Part shown: positions 8,273 to 18,419 of the stretch, one piece after another
Numbering within the stretch: the first letter of the stretch is position 1
How the letters are laid out: each line of letters begins with the position of its first letter
Notes under the pieces: generated by a model
The model's input: the letters and a program-made list of their open reading frames with translations, nothing else
What the model was told of the DNA's origin: nothing
The model's database searches: none
Program-made: the position numbers and the translations under genes
Assembly (NCBI GenBank): GCA_035633115.1
Contig: DASQFN010000058.1
Coordinates: 1-64,000 of the forward strand
Length of the DNA stretch: 64,000 nt
Reading direction: 5' to 3'
DNA from: Gemmatimonadaceae bacterium
GTDB lineage: Bacteria > Gemmatimonadota > Gemmatimonadetes > Gemmatimonadales > Gemmatimonadaceae

Positions 8273-10921
8273 ATGGAAGAGCTGCGCGAACAGTTGCAAA
8301 CCACGCTCGGCGACAGCTATCGACTCGAGCATGAGCTCGGCGGCGGCGGGATGTCGCGCGTCTTCGTCGCCGAAGAGGCGTCGCTCGGCCGCAAAGTCGT
8401 TATCAAAGTGCTCCCGCCGGAAATGGCGGCGGCGGTCAGCATCGACCGCTTCAGGAGAGAGATACAGCTCGCTGCCCGCCTGCAGCATCCGCACATAGTG
8501 CCGCTTCTATCGGCCGGCGAGACTAACAGCCTGCCGTACTTCACGATGCCCTTCGTGAAAGGCGAGTCGCTGAGGGCGCGCCTCGCGAAAGGCGGAGAGC
8601 TGCCCGTATCGGAGGCAGTCCGCATCCTTCGCGAAGTGGCTTCCGCACTCGCGTACGCTCACGAGAATCAGGTCGTCCACCGTGACATCAAGCCCGAGAA
8701 CGTTCTCATCTCTGGCGGGTCGGCGATGGTGACCGACTTCGGCGTTGCCAAAGCGTTGACTGCATCGAGCGGATCGGCCCCGGGAAGCTCTCTCACTTCC
8801 CTTGGCGTCGCTCTTGGCACGCCTGCGTACATGGCTCCGGAACAGGCCACCGCCGACCCGAACACCGACTACCGCGCCGACATTTACGCCTTTGGCGTGA
8901 TAGCGTACGAGATTCTCACCGGGTCTACGCCATTTTCGGGACGGTCGCCACAGGGAACGCTGGCGGCGCACGTCACCGAGGCGCCCGACCCGGTTACCAA
9001 ACGCCGCGCTGCCATTCCGGCGCAGCTCGCGAATCTCGTGATGTGGTGCCTCGAAAAGCGGCCGGCGGACCGCCCACAGACCGCCGCGGAAGTCGTGCAC
9101 GAGCTTGACGCGCTCTCGACACCGAGCGGGGGCCTTGCACCGACGACTTCATTTCCGCGCATGCAGGAGCGAAGCTCGAGAATCCCGCGCGCTGCCCTCG
9201 CCGGCGGCGGACTCGCAGTAGTCCTGCTCCTTGTTCTGGGCGCGGTGGTGATGCGGCGCGGCGAGGCCACGACTGACGCAGCTGAAACGGTGCCCGCAAT
9301 TGCCGTCCTGCCCTTCGAGAACCGCGGGCGCGCTGAGGGCCAGGAGTTCACCGATGGAATGACCGAGGAGATAACAAACCGCTTGTCCTCCGTCCGAGGA
9401 CTGAGAGTCATCGGGCGTCAGAGTGCGCGTGGGTATGCGGCGACGAACAAGACACCACAACAGATCGCGAAGGAGCTGGGCGTGCAGTACGTCCTTACCG
9501 GAACCGTTCGATGGGATCGCGCCGACGGAAAGGATATAGTCCGTGTGAGCCCGGCGTTGCTGCGTACTTCCGACGCGACACAAGTGTGGGGCGACGCCTA
9601 CCAGACTGTTCTTTCGGGGATGTTCGAGGTGCAGTCGAAGGTGGCGACAGAGGTAGCGAATGCCCTCAACATTGCCCTGCTCGCGCCGGAGAAGGCGACG
9701 CTCGTCGCGAAGCCAACGGAGAATGTTGAAGCGTACAGTCTGTATTTGCGCGGTAACGATCTGTTGAGGCAAACCAATGACCAGCGTTTAATCCGCTCTG
9801 CGGTCACGGCTCTCGAGAGAGCGGTGGCTCTCGACCCGAAATTTGCGCAAGCCCACGCCCGACTTTCACTCGGACACACGGAGCTGTACTGGTTCAGCGG
9901 CGATCGCAGCTCGGAGCGGCTGCGCAAGGCGAAAGCAGCCGTCGATCGCGCTCTTGCGCTGAATCCCTCGCTGGCTGATGCGCATTTTGCGCTTGGAGTT
10001 TACCACTACCACGGCTTCCTGCAGTACGCGAAGGCGCTCCAGGAGCTCGCGGTCGCGGAGCGCGCGCGTCCAAGCGATTTTGAGATCCTGTTCTACAAGG
10101 CAGCGATACAGCGACGGCAGGGGAAGTGGACGGAAGCCAAAGCGAACATGGCGCGCGCGATCGAGCTCGAGCCCCGAGTAGGTTCTTTTATTGCCGATTA
10201 TGCGAATACTCACATCTTCCTCCGCGAGTACAACGACGCCGAGAAGCTTCTTGACCGGGCGTTGATCGTCGACCCAAATAGCGAAGACGCGCTATACGGC
10301 AAAGCCAGGATCGCCATCGCCCGCGACCGGGATGTTCCCGCTTCGGTCCGACTGTTGAGGCGCAAGTTCGACGCAAGCCCCGACCGGGCCGCCGCTGCTG
10401 GATCGGCATTCAGGATGACGTGGCCTGCGATACTAGATCCAGTCATGCGTGACGCAATGACAAGTGTCTCGTGGTCGCCCGAGCAGGGCGAGCGAGCCGA
10501 TTTTTTCATGGACAAATCGAGGCTTTATCACCTCCTTGCAAACGAGACCCGGGCGCGCGCGTATGCCGACTCTGCGGCGAGGCTCCTCGCCGAAAGAATC
10601 CGCGACCAGCCCGATGAGGCACTGCATCATTCATTGATGGCGGTGGCACAGGCAGTTCTCGGCAACAAGGGCAATGCGCTTGCGGAGATCGACAAGGCGA
10701 TGGCGCTGCATCCCATTTCCCTGGATGCCTATGGCGCACTCGATCACCTGGAGCGGCGCGCTTTCATAGAGATGAGGCTCGGAGATCTGGACGCCGCCAC
10801 AATCCACCTCGAGCAGCTCCTAGCGTCGCCCTCGAATGTCAGCAGGAACGAGCTGCGACTTTCACCCCTGTACGCGCCACTTCGCGGCTACCCTCGCTTT
10901 CAGCGACTGATGAGCGGCTGA
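8273..10921 (+). CDS. Membrane Ser/Thr protein kinase with TolB-like domain and TPR repeats (kinase 1)
   Basis: An 882-residue PknB-type kinase. Residues 15-280 form the kinase domain with glycine loop LGGGGMSRVF, Lys45 in VVIKVL, HRDIKPEN with catalytic Asp138, DFG at 155-157 and APE at 188-190, so it should be active. A single transmembrane helix lies near 308-327. Outside follows a TolB/FlgO-like alpha-beta domain (IAVLPFENRG, then EITNRLSSVRGLRVIGRQSA and GVQYVLTGTV, about 341-480). TPR repeats then run to the end (ALERAVALDPKFAQAHARLS and later units). This architecture is frequent in Gemmatimonadota. The extracytoplasmic TPRs probably recruit or sense protein partners; the substrate is unknown. 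Confidence 0.93.
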   Translation: MEELREQLQTTLGDSYRLEHELGGGGMSRVFVAEEASLGRKVVIKVLPPEMAAAVSIDRFRREIQLAARLQHPHIVPLLSAGETNSLPYFTMPFVKGESLRARLAKGGELPVSEAVRILREVASALAYAHENQVVHRDIKPENVLISGGSAMVTDFGVAKALTASSGSAPGSSLTSLGVALGTPAYMAPEQATADPNTDYRADIYAFGVIAYEILTGSTPFSGRSPQGTLAAHVTEAPDPVTKRRAAIPAQLANLVMWCLEKRPADRPQTAAEVVHELDALSTPSGGLAPTTSFPRMQERSSRIPRAALAGGGLAVVLLLVLGAVVMRRGEATTDAAETVPAIAVLPFENRGRAEGQEFTDGMTEEITNRLSSVRGLRVIGRQSARGYAATNKTPQQIAKELGVQYVLTGTVRWDRADGKDIVRVSPALLRTSDATQVWGDAYQTVLSGMFEVQSKVATEVANALNIALLAPEKATLVAKPTENVEAYSLYLRGNDLLRQTNDQRLIRSAVTALERAVALDPKFAQAHARLSLGHTELYWFSGDRSSERLRKAKAAVDRALALNPSLADAHFALGVYHYHGFLQYAKALQELAVAERARPSDFEILFYKAAIQRRQGKWTEAKANMARAIELEPRVGSFIADYANTHIFLREYNDAEKLLDRALIVDPNSEDALYGKARIAIARDRDVPASVRLLRRKFDASPDRAAAAGSAFRMTWPAILDPVMRDAMTSVSWSPEQGERADFFMDKSRLYHLLANETRARAYADSAARLLAERIRDQPDEALHHSLMAVAQAVLGNKGNALAEIDKAMALHPISLDAYGALDHLERRAFIEMRLGDLDAATIHLEQLLASPSNVSRNELRLSPLYAPLRGYPRFQRLMSG

Positions 10922-10942
10922 TCGAGGCCAACGGTTTACGCT

Positions 10943-10963
10943 GTATGGCTTGAATAGCCATAC
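10943..10963 (+). terminator. Hairpin between convergent genes
   Basis: GTATGGCT (10943-10950) and AGCCATAC (10956-10963) form an 8-bp stem with a TGAAT loop, placed between the converging ends of kinase 1 and the M28 peptidase. There is no strong T-run, so termination is inferred from position. Confidence 0.4.
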
Positions 10964-10972
10964 TCGTACATA

Positions 10973-12592
10973 TCATCGAGCTGCGCTCTTCGCCTGCGGC
11001 AGCGGCGTCCTCGGCATTCGCTCGTCGCGCATCGCCGTATGGTAGAGCAGGGAAGCCATCACGACGGCCGCCTGCTTCAAGTCGTCCTCTATTAAATAGT
11101 TGGCAAAGTCGAGAGATGTATGGTGCGTTCTCGTCGCATAATCGATCTCGTCCTGAATGGTGTTGAACGCCGGCAACCCGACGGACGCAAACGGCATATG
11201 ATCGGTGCTGCCGTCGTTGCGTATGCTCAGCGTCGATGCTCCGAGATCGCGGAACGGCTCGAGGATCGCGGCGAGAATCGGGCGAGCAGCGGCGTTGGCC
11301 TGGAGGAAGAAGCCCCGGATTCGCCCCGTGCCGTGGTCAACGTTGAAGTACGCCGAGAAATTCGCGTGATCGGGAAGGAGGCGCATCGACTCCGGATCTC
11401 CGTAGTGGCGCTTCACGTAGCCCATTGATCCGAAGTAGTCCTCCTGCTCTTCGCCGTCCCATAGCGCCATTCGTATCGTCCGCCGGGGATTCACGCCGAG
11501 AGTCTTCAGGATGCGCATCGCTTCCATCGCGACGGCAGAGCCGGCCGCGTTGTCGGTTGCGCCGACGGCGGCCTGCCATGAATCGAAGTGGCCGCCCACC
11601 ATCACGACCTCCTTCGCGAGCTGGGGATCAGTTCCCGGAATGTCGGCGACGATGTTGTAGCCGAGCGAATCCGTTTGAGTGAAGCGCGAGGTGAGGGAAA
11701 GCTCGAGCCGTACCGGCCGCTGGCGCTCGACGAGGCGAAGCACCGCGTCATATTGCTCCCGCGCGACGACGAATGCGGGTACGGCGCCCGTGCGGTCGGT
11801 TACGTATGAGATGTGGCTGGAAGAAAGAATCGCGTTGGGATTTCTGCTTGGCTCGAGCAGCGCCGCCGCGCCCTCATCGCGGAAGAAATCGTCGATCCGT
11901 TTGCGACGTGCGAGCCCCTCGATAAATCCTGCCGCGTCCTCCCAGTACGTTCGCGGCTCGCCCGGGTCGGTGATGCGCGAGAGGGAGTCGAGCTCGGCGT
12001 CGGTCCACCGCCGCGCCAGTGCGTCGAACCGGTTGCGCGGAAGTGCGATCGGTCCATTCATGACAATCCGCCCGCGAAGCTTGCCCCGGTATCGAACGAA
12101 ATCCGAGTCGCCGCGGATCGTGACGAGAACGGGTGTGCCGCTGACGGTCCCCATCGTTCCGGGGCTCCACGCCTTTGGAATCGCTGTGATGCGGAGGTAA
12201 TAAGGCGCGAGCATCTCCACGGAGAACCGCTCGAGCTCCCATCCCTTGCCGCGCTTTCCCCATGGCTCGAGACGGGCATTGCTGATTCCCCACTCGGCGA
12301 GCTGCCCGCGTACCCAATTCGCGGCGGTCATGTATCCGGATGAGCCGGCGAGGCGGGGTCCGTGAACGTCGGAGATCATGATCGCGGTCTCCAACACCCG
12401 CGACCGCTGCATGCCCTCGGCGCGAATCCGCGCGTTCATGGCGGCGTCGATCCGTTCGGACGAGCTGGCCGAAACGATGGGCGAGCCGGTGGACCGCGCG
12501 GGAGCAGTCCCGGTTGCGCAGGCGGCAAAGCCAATCAGAGATGCAGCGATTATCGTGGGACGCAGAGGGCGCGGGGTGGGGCAACGGTGCAT
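10973..12592 (-). CDS. Secreted M28-family metallopeptidase lipoprotein
   Basis: A 539-residue protein from ATG 12592. The lipoprotein signal LIGFAACATG puts the acylated Cys near residue 26. The catalytic part carries the zinc ligands of family M28: GGHFDSW (His, Asp), ATDNAAGSAVAMEAMRIL (Asp), WDGEEQEDYFGS (Glu pair) and later NDGSTDHMPFASVGLPAF (His). A PA-like insert (about 120-200) is typical of this group. It is likely anchored to a membrane and trims peptides outside the cytoplasm. The reading frame continues upstream to 12661, but that part lacks a signal sequence, so the later ATG is preferred. Confidence 0.88.
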   Translation of the reverse strand: MHRCPTPRPLRPTIIAASLIGFAACATGTAPARSTGSPIVSASSSERIDAAMNARIRAEGMQRSRVLETAIMISDVHGPRLAGSSGYMTAANWVRGQLAEWGISNARLEPWGKRGKGWELERFSVEMLAPYYLRITAIPKAWSPGTMGTVSGTPVLVTIRGDSDFVRYRGKLRGRIVMNGPIALPRNRFDALARRWTDAELDSLSRITDPGEPRTYWEDAAGFIEGLARRKRIDDFFRDEGAAALLEPSRNPNAILSSSHISYVTDRTGAVPAFVVAREQYDAVLRLVERQRPVRLELSLTSRFTQTDSLGYNIVADIPGTDPQLAKEVVMVGGHFDSWQAAVGATDNAAGSAVAMEAMRILKTLGVNPRRTIRMALWDGEEQEDYFGSMGYVKRHYGDPESMRLLPDHANFSAYFNVDHGTGRIRGFFLQANAAARPILAAILEPFRDLGASTLSIRNDGSTDHMPFASVGLPAFNTIQDEIDYATRTHHTSLDFANYLIEDDLKQAAVVMASLLYHTAMRDERMPRTPLPQAKSAAR

Positions 12593-12687
12593 TGGAATTT
12601 TTTCGCGAAGGCGGGAGTCAGTGGTACTGCGGGCGACCTTAAGAAGCACGGCCGCATACAACGTGGCAAGAAGATCGCGCTTGACGA

Positions 12688-15018
12688 TCAGTCCTTATCG
12701 CTGGCAATGACTGAAGGACGGCGCTGCAGGAGGAGCAGCGCGACTATTCGTGGATGATCGTCCGATTCGCCGCTTTCCGCTGGGCTCGCACCGACCCGCG
12801 TGGAATCGTCGAATCCCGCTGCCGCCAATAGCCACTCCTCGTCCGGTATTTCCAGCGACACCATCTGAGCAAGCTCCGACTCGGCCGCTGAGTTCATGCG
12901 TCCGAGTATCGCGCGCCGTGCTGCGGCTCCCAGCTGGACGAGTCGCGTCCGCATGTGAGGTCTCGCGCGCTCGATCGTCGCGGAGACCCGCCGTAAAGCG
13001 GCTCGCCTCGCCAGTGCGACAGCCGTCATCCCGGACGCCGCGCCGATCGTTCGATTTGCGCGGAAGTATTGCTCGACCGACCGCAACGAAGACTCGATCA
13101 TCTCGCGCGCCGGATCCGCCGCCGCGCCTTCAGCGTCGAACATCGTCTCGAGGAGCTCCGCGGGGTCGTCGCTCATGCCGCGCGCGCCGGATGTGAGCAG
13201 CACGAACTTCCCCTGAACCGTGCACAGCGCCAGAAAGGCGTTGCGTTCCGAGGCGACGGCCCCCACGCGGATCGAATTGCATTCCACTGCTGGCATCGAT
13301 TCCTGCGACGGCCGTTCATCCATCCAGCCATTAAGGATGGCCCGAATTCGCTCTGCCGCGCTGCTGGGTGCGGGAATGCTGTCAGGGGTTTCATGAGAAT
13401 CCCCGGGCAGCACGGGCCGGACTGCGCCAATCGCGTGCCGCATTTCCGCCAGCTTCCTCGTGATCGTCGACTCGATCCGGATCAACGCTTCGCCCGCGTG
13501 AGACGGCCGAATTCCATACGCGAACACCTGACGACGTTCAGAGCCGAGGCGCGCCACACGTCCCATCCTTTGCTCGAGACGCGCTCCCGTCCACGGAAGA
13601 TCGAGGTGAACGACAACGCCGGCGTCCTGAAGATTCACGCCCTCGCTCAGCAGATCTGTAGTGAGGAGGAGATCGATACGCTCGGCCTCGCGAGGCGCGC
13701 GTGCTCCGGAAGCTCTCGGAGCAAAACGCGAGAGCGTCTCACGGCGAGTGAGCGACCCGCCTGCAACACGGGCGCCCTTTGCGGTCAGAGCGGCAACTCC
13801 GCGTTCGCCCCGGAGCTCCCGAAGCAAAGCATTGACGGTCTCGGCGTACTGTGAGAAGGCGACGATTGGAACGCCCGGATGGGCGCGACGGACCCCGGTT
13901 AACAGCCGCGCTCTTTCTGCGTCACGGGACGCGAGACGTTTCAGCGAGCGCAACAACGCGCGCAAACCTGCCTGATGCCGCCGGATAGCTTCGAGCATCC
14001 CGGAGGTCTCACCCACCGGCGTCGCAACGAAGGAAGGGAATGCGAGCTGAACCGAGTCCTCTGCTATTGTCCAGGCTGAGAGCTCGCCCTCTGATGGGTA
14101 GTGCCCGCTCTCGAGCGCTTCAATCAATGCGAGCGACCTTCCGAGCCGCCGGCGCAATGCAGATTCGAGCGCTGCATCGCTCGAGCACCATTGCCGTAGC
14201 AGTGACCGCTGGATGAGGACGCCGCCGAGTCCACCGTCGCGAACCGGGAGCGGCGGCGGGAGTGCCATGAGCTCCCCTGGAATTCGGTGGTCGTCGGTGA
14301 TCTCGAGCCAGCGTAGCGCACCCGTCGCAGGAATCCGGGATGCAAGTCCTGCGGCCTCGACTTCCCGGCGAATCACGCACCTGGCGATTTCCGCCCGCGA
14401 GAGCGCTTCGGACCGTGATCCAAGAAAGAGCGCGAGAAGCGCCGAGAGGTCGCGAAAGCTGTTGTGAATTGGAGTGGCGGAGAGCAGCAGCACCTGCGAT
14501 CGCATCACCATGCGTGAGAGCTCAGCGTACCGTCGGGTCGCGCGATTGCGCGCATGGTGTGCCTCGTCGATCACCACGAGATCGAAGTGGCCTCCTGGAC
14601 GACGGCCGCGGCTGAGCTGCTCGAATGAGACAAATCGCAGCTGCACTCCCGCGACTTGCGACTGTTGCGACCACATATCGCGAAGAACCGCAGGCGCGAC
14701 GACAACGCAGCTCGCAAACGACTTTGCCATCGCAAGCGCGACGAACGTCTTTCCCATACCGACTTCGTCACACAGCAGGGCGCCACCAAATTCCTCAATC
14801 GCCGACTCGATGCGCCGAATCGCCGAGAGCTGATGCGGATGCAGTGTGACTGAGCCAAGTCGCGTCTGCCGCGGCTCGCGCATCTCGTGCGTCTCCCGCG
14901 CCTCACGAGCCTCGCGCTCGCCGAATGGCGTCGGGCGGTCGCTGTCTTCAGCGAGGATGTGCCTCGCTATCAACTCCTTCACCGCGCCAGCGCGGACGAT
15001 CCTTACCGATAGTCCCAC
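12688..15018 (-). CDS. SNF2/DEAH-type helicase, partner of adjacent DNA methyltransferase
   Basis: A 776-residue superfamily 2 ATPase. Motifs in order: Q-like LHPHQLSAIRRI (59-70), Walker A DEVGMGKT (84-91), DEAH (151-154), LLSATP (178-183), then in the second RecA lobe TTDLLSEGVNLQ (453-464) and QRMGRVARLG (483-492) with the arginine finger. The layout is that of SNF2/RapA-like DNA translocases found in phage-defence loci (DrmD-like). The C-terminal about 250 residues are alpha-helical without a recognised nuclease. Its start lies 16 bp inside the methyltransferase gene, so the two are one transcription unit. The role is inferred: DNA translocation in a modification-linked defence. Confidence 0.85.
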   Translation of the reverse strand: MGLSVRIVRAGAVKELIARHILAEDSDRPTPFGEREAREARETHEMREPRQTRLGSVTLHPHQLSAIRRIESAIEEFGGALLCDEVGMGKTFVALAMAKSFASCVVVAPAVLRDMWSQQSQVAGVQLRFVSFEQLSRGRRPGGHFDLVVIDEAHHARNRATRRYAELSRMVMRSQVLLLSATPIHNSFRDLSALLALFLGSRSEALSRAEIARCVIRREVEAAGLASRIPATGALRWLEITDDHRIPGELMALPPPLPVRDGGLGGVLIQRSLLRQWCSSDAALESALRRRLGRSLALIEALESGHYPSEGELSAWTIAEDSVQLAFPSFVATPVGETSGMLEAIRRHQAGLRALLRSLKRLASRDAERARLLTGVRRAHPGVPIVAFSQYAETVNALLRELRGERGVAALTAKGARVAGGSLTRRETLSRFAPRASGARAPREAERIDLLLTTDLLSEGVNLQDAGVVVHLDLPWTGARLEQRMGRVARLGSERRQVFAYGIRPSHAGEALIRIESTITRKLAEMRHAIGAVRPVLPGDSHETPDSIPAPSSAAERIRAILNGWMDERPSQESMPAVECNSIRVGAVASERNAFLALCTVQGKFVLLTSGARGMSDDPAELLETMFDAEGAAADPAREMIESSLRSVEQYFRANRTIGAASGMTAVALARRAALRRVSATIERARPHMRTRLVQLGAAARRAILGRMNSAAESELAQMVSLEIPDEEWLLAAAGFDDSTRVGASPAESGESDDHPRIVALLLLQRRPSVIASDKD

Positions 15019-18000
15019 AGCAACAGGGGCTCGACGTCCCCCTCCGTCAGGCGATAGGCGTCGAGCGCCGCCGTAATGAGAGTGTGCCTGCCAGGCGGGG
15101 TGCCTCGCATGGCTCGATCGGCGATCGGAGCGAGAAGTCTTCGCGCCCGAGTCCAGTCCGAGGGTAAAGGAAGCAGCCCGACTGTCCAGCCCAGGTAGCG
15201 GTGATACCCGCCGCGAGCGGGCTCCGCGAGCGAATTCAGCCAGGCGGCTGCAACCGGCGAGTTCAGCAGCACCGCAAGTGCCTGGGCATCTGCCAGCTCA
15301 TCACAGGGCACGACGTAGCAGGTGTTGAGCAGCACTGTCGAGTCGCCCGCCTCCAACACCGCCGCTCGAGGCGAGCGGCCGAAATCGGACCACACAACGC
15401 GCGGTGAGGTAAATGAAGCGCCCTCGGTGCGGAAGATCGTCCACCAGCGCACCTGCCCACGCGCGACAAAATCACTCCGTGCCTCCAGCTCGCGCCTCCA
15501 GGCACTGAGCCAGCGGTGAGCGTGTGGCTCGAGGCGCGGCACCGCTCCCCGCACATCGTGTGTCCAGATGATACGCTCCGGAGGAGCATCAAGCCGCCAC
15601 GGGCGAATGGTTTCGCCTCGGTGCAGCGGTCGGAGCAGCGAGGATTCCACGCGTCCACTGAGATCGCCTGATTCAATCGCGGCCAGATGGTGGTTGCCGT
15701 TTTGCCCTGACGGATTCCGCTCCGGCGCGAGTCTGACAATGAACGCCTCATTGCAGCCCGTCTTCACGCCGAGTAGCGGACGTCCCAGCCGCGACTCGGC
15801 GAGCGGTACACCGGCGCGATGAACACGCTCGAACGACGCGCGCACCTCGGGAGGCATTATCAGCCACGGACTACCAGGTGTTCCATCGAAGGGAAGGGTC
15901 TTCGTGTCGAGGGGCCAGTGAATGGCGGATTCGCGGCGATGTACCACCGCGCGCGCTGAAGTCGAGGAGTGCTCGCACGCGCGACACCGGCGAACAACGA
16001 TGACCGAGGGATAAACCGCGGCGTCGAAGACCTGTCTCGATTCAGTCAGGTCGTGCAGCTCAACGATCTCACCTTCCCCGAGCACGTACGATCTCACGCC
16101 CCCACCGGCCAGCGATCGCCACAGCTTTGCGGGGACGATGAGCGCAACGGTTCCCCCCTCGCGCACCAGAGTGAGGGACCTTTCGATGAACAGCGCGGAG
16201 AGATCCACCTGCGCGGCAAATCCGGGCGCCGCCGCTGCGTTCTCTGCGCCCGCCTGCCACGCCGACTCCCGGAAGACCCTGAACTCCCGGTTGAACAGGC
16301 CTTTGGCGCTACGGTCGACATTGTGCGGTCGCACCCAGGGCGGGTTGCCGATGACGATGTCGAAGCCGCCGGCAGCGCTGATATCAGCGAACTGAGTCGC
16401 GTACGCGAATGGCAATGCGCCACCTCGCAGCAAAGTCCTGCGTCTGGCTTGCGCGGCCCGGACGGAAGAACGCATTTCCGCAAGCTGCGCTCTGGCCGGC
16501 GGTGCGGCCGGCCGCCGCTCTCCAAAGAGGTCGCGCGTGCGGAGCGCGCCCAGGAGCTCACGGCGGCCGTGCGTCAGCCTGACGATCTCGAGGTCGACGC
16601 ACCGCAGCGCACAGTCGCGCTCGATACGGTCCAGCATCCGCGCGAAAACTTTCTTGCGGCGCCCGACCGTTCGCGCATACCGCGCGCGGAGAGCTGCAAT
16701 TCGCGCGGGCCGCGGAGTGCCGGAGCCACTGGCGAACGATCCGCCCGCGAGCGAATCGCCGACCCGAATGTTCCGATCCAGGTTCGGGAGCGCGGCAACT
16801 CTCATTGGATCGCGCTCAGGATCCTCGATCGCCATAGACAGCCAGAGACGAAGCTCGCACAACCACACTGCGGTAGAGTTTACGTCGACTCCGAAAATCG
16901 ACCGTGTGAGAATCTCTCGCCGGATCTCATGAACGGGCCGAGATTCGCCGAGGTGAATGCGAAGGGCAGCGAGGCGCTCCATCAGGTGGACGAGAAACGC
17001 ACCCGAGCCACAGGCCGGATCGAGTATGCGCAGCCGTCCCGTCGCCGCGAGCAGCCGCTCGCGAACGCCCGGTGAGGGAATTTCTCCGGAGAGCGCCGCA
17101 ACGACTGCCGTCTCCGGCACCTCCTTCGCCAGGAGTCTACTGGCAAGTGCAGATGTGGCAAGCTGTTCGACGAGCGTTTGAGGCGTGTAGAACGCCCCGC
17201 TCGTTTTGCGATCTGGCGCAGCCATCAGCGACTCGAACGCTTTGCCGAGCATTTCAGGATCGACCGCGGCCTCCGACCACACCGCACTGTCCTCTCGCGC
17301 CGTGAATCTGTAGCGGGTGAGAAGCTGACCGAAGACGTCACCCAGCGCTTCGTCGGTGAAGATGCAGTGGGCAGAGGCGCGCTCGAGAACGGAACGAGTG
17401 AAGAGCCCACCATTCAGAAACGGAACTCTGCCGAACGCGCGCGAGCGGCGCGCACGGTTGGCCGGCCTGGTATTCAACGTTCCAAAAAAAAGAGGCGCCA
17501 GAACTGTGGCGTGAAATCTTCCGCCACCGACCATGCAGTCTGCGAACCGGTTCGCCAGAAATGCATGATCGCCGTTGAGCCATCCCTTGGTCTCGATGAA
17601 CGTGAGAAAGAGCAGGCGCGAGAGATAGAGGAGGGCCAGCTCGTTTCTATCCTTCTCCGGAGGGGCGGGCGAAAGGGAAGCAGCAAGCTGGCCCACCGAG
17701 GATTGCATCGCTCGAAAAAAACTCCGGCTGACCGTCTCGCGCCCGAGGATCTCGAGCCAGCGTGAATGAGTTGCGAGGTCGGAGTCGCTCGCCGCTGCCG
17801 AAAGCGCGCAAAGCGTTTCCGAATCACTGTCTACAACGTGCTCCTGCGACGCGATCAGGGCGACTACGCGCGGCGTGCTTCGGCCCGTGTACCATGAGCC
17901 AATCGCGATCTGCCTCGCGCCGCGGTGAATGACAATGACCAGCCAGAGAATGTGTGGCGTGCGCGAGGACAGGCGCGCCGCAACTCTGGTGAGAGTTTCT

Positions 18001-18227
18001 CGAACCGGCCGCTCCGCGCTCGATTCTCCGACGAGAGCCCTCATCGACCCCGGTCCGAGCGACATGTGCGGCGACTCTACTTCGCCGTTGATACCGAGTC
18101 GCTGGCAGGTATCATCGTCCACGCGGACGATCTCGTCGCTGAAGCCGAGCTCCGCGAAGAGCGGACCTGCGCACTCGACGGATATCGTATTCGAGAGAAG
18201 AACCGCGGCAGAGCGAAGCGTGCGCAC
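15003..18227 (-). CDS. Large N6-adenine DNA methyltransferase (Eco57I/DrmMI-like)
   Basis: A 1074-residue enzyme from GTG 18227. SAM-binding motifs: GAFYTP (344-349), DPACGSGAF (403-411), GVDVN (446-450) and the catalytic NPPW (628-631) of N6-adenine methyltransferases. Residues about 195-225 contain LLYLSRLLFLTFIETKGWLN, common in large Eco57I-like enzymes. The C-terminal about 350 residues look like a target-recognition domain ending in LLLWDYR. No clear PD-(D/E)XK nuclease motif is visible in the N-terminal 190 residues, so it may only modify DNA, or restriction may need the helicase. The pairing with an SNF2-type helicase resembles part of class 1 DISARM, but drmA, drmB and drmC homologues are not nearby. 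Confidence 0.87.
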   Translation of the reverse strand: MRTLRSAAVLLSNTISVECAGPLFAELGFSDEIVRVDDDTCQRLGINGEVESPHMSLGPGSMRALVGESSAERPVRETLTRVAARLSSRTPHILWLVIVIHRGARQIAIGSWYTGRSTPRVVALIASQEHVVDSDSETLCALSAAASDSDLATHSRWLEILGRETVSRSFFRAMQSSVGQLAASLSPAPPEKDRNELALLYLSRLLFLTFIETKGWLNGDHAFLANRFADCMVGGGRFHATVLAPLFFGTLNTRPANRARRSRAFGRVPFLNGGLFTRSVLERASAHCIFTDEALGDVFGQLLTRYRFTAREDSAVWSEAAVDPEMLGKAFESLMAAPDRKTSGAFYTPQTLVEQLATSALASRLLAKEVPETAVVAALSGEIPSPGVRERLLAATGRLRILDPACGSGAFLVHLMERLAALRIHLGESRPVHEIRREILTRSIFGVDVNSTAVWLCELRLWLSMAIEDPERDPMRVAALPNLDRNIRVGDSLAGGSFASGSGTPRPARIAALRARYARTVGRRKKVFARMLDRIERDCALRCVDLEIVRLTHGRRELLGALRTRDLFGERRPAAPPARAQLAEMRSSVRAAQARRRTLLRGGALPFAYATQFADISAAGGFDIVIGNPPWVRPHNVDRSAKGLFNREFRVFRESAWQAGAENAAAAPGFAAQVDLSALFIERSLTLVREGGTVALIVPAKLWRSLAGGGVRSYVLGEGEIVELHDLTESRQVFDAAVYPSVIVVRRCRACEHSSTSARAVVHRRESAIHWPLDTKTLPFDGTPGSPWLIMPPEVRASFERVHRAGVPLAESRLGRPLLGVKTGCNEAFIVRLAPERNPSGQNGNHHLAAIESGDLSGRVESSLLRPLHRGETIRPWRLDAPPERIIWTHDVRGAVPRLEPHAHRWLSAWRRELEARSDFVARGQVRWWTIFRTEGASFTSPRVVWSDFGRSPRAAVLEAGDSTVLLNTCYVVPCDELADAQALAVLLNSPVAAAWLNSLAEPARGGYHRYLGWTVGLLPLPSDWTRARRLLAPIADRAMRGTPPGRHTLITAALDAYRLTEGDVEPLLLWDYR

Positions 18228-18419
18228 TCGCGCAGGCTACGGAATGCCTGTGTGGTGGCGCGCATCGTTTCAGAGCGTGTGCAAGCGCCGGTTTGCCGTG
18301 TGAGCGGCAGGCGAGGACGCGCGCCGAGGATAGGCTGACGAATGCAGCTATGCGCGCAGTTTTTACCCTAACCGCAGAACAGGGATCGCCCCGCCGCGGC
18401 GCGTGAACTCCTTTGCGAG

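Noticed and set aside
12688-18227. Complete DISARM or BREX system
   Set aside because: Only a helicase and a methyltransferase are present; drmA, drmB, drmC, pglZ and brxC-like genes are not in the window. The distant PLD enzyme at 59579 is a lipid synthase type and not DrmC.
15003-18227. PD-(D/E)XK nuclease at the N-terminus of the methyltransferase
   Set aside because: The usual D...ExK pattern was not found in residues 1-190 by eye, so no nuclease domain is claimed.
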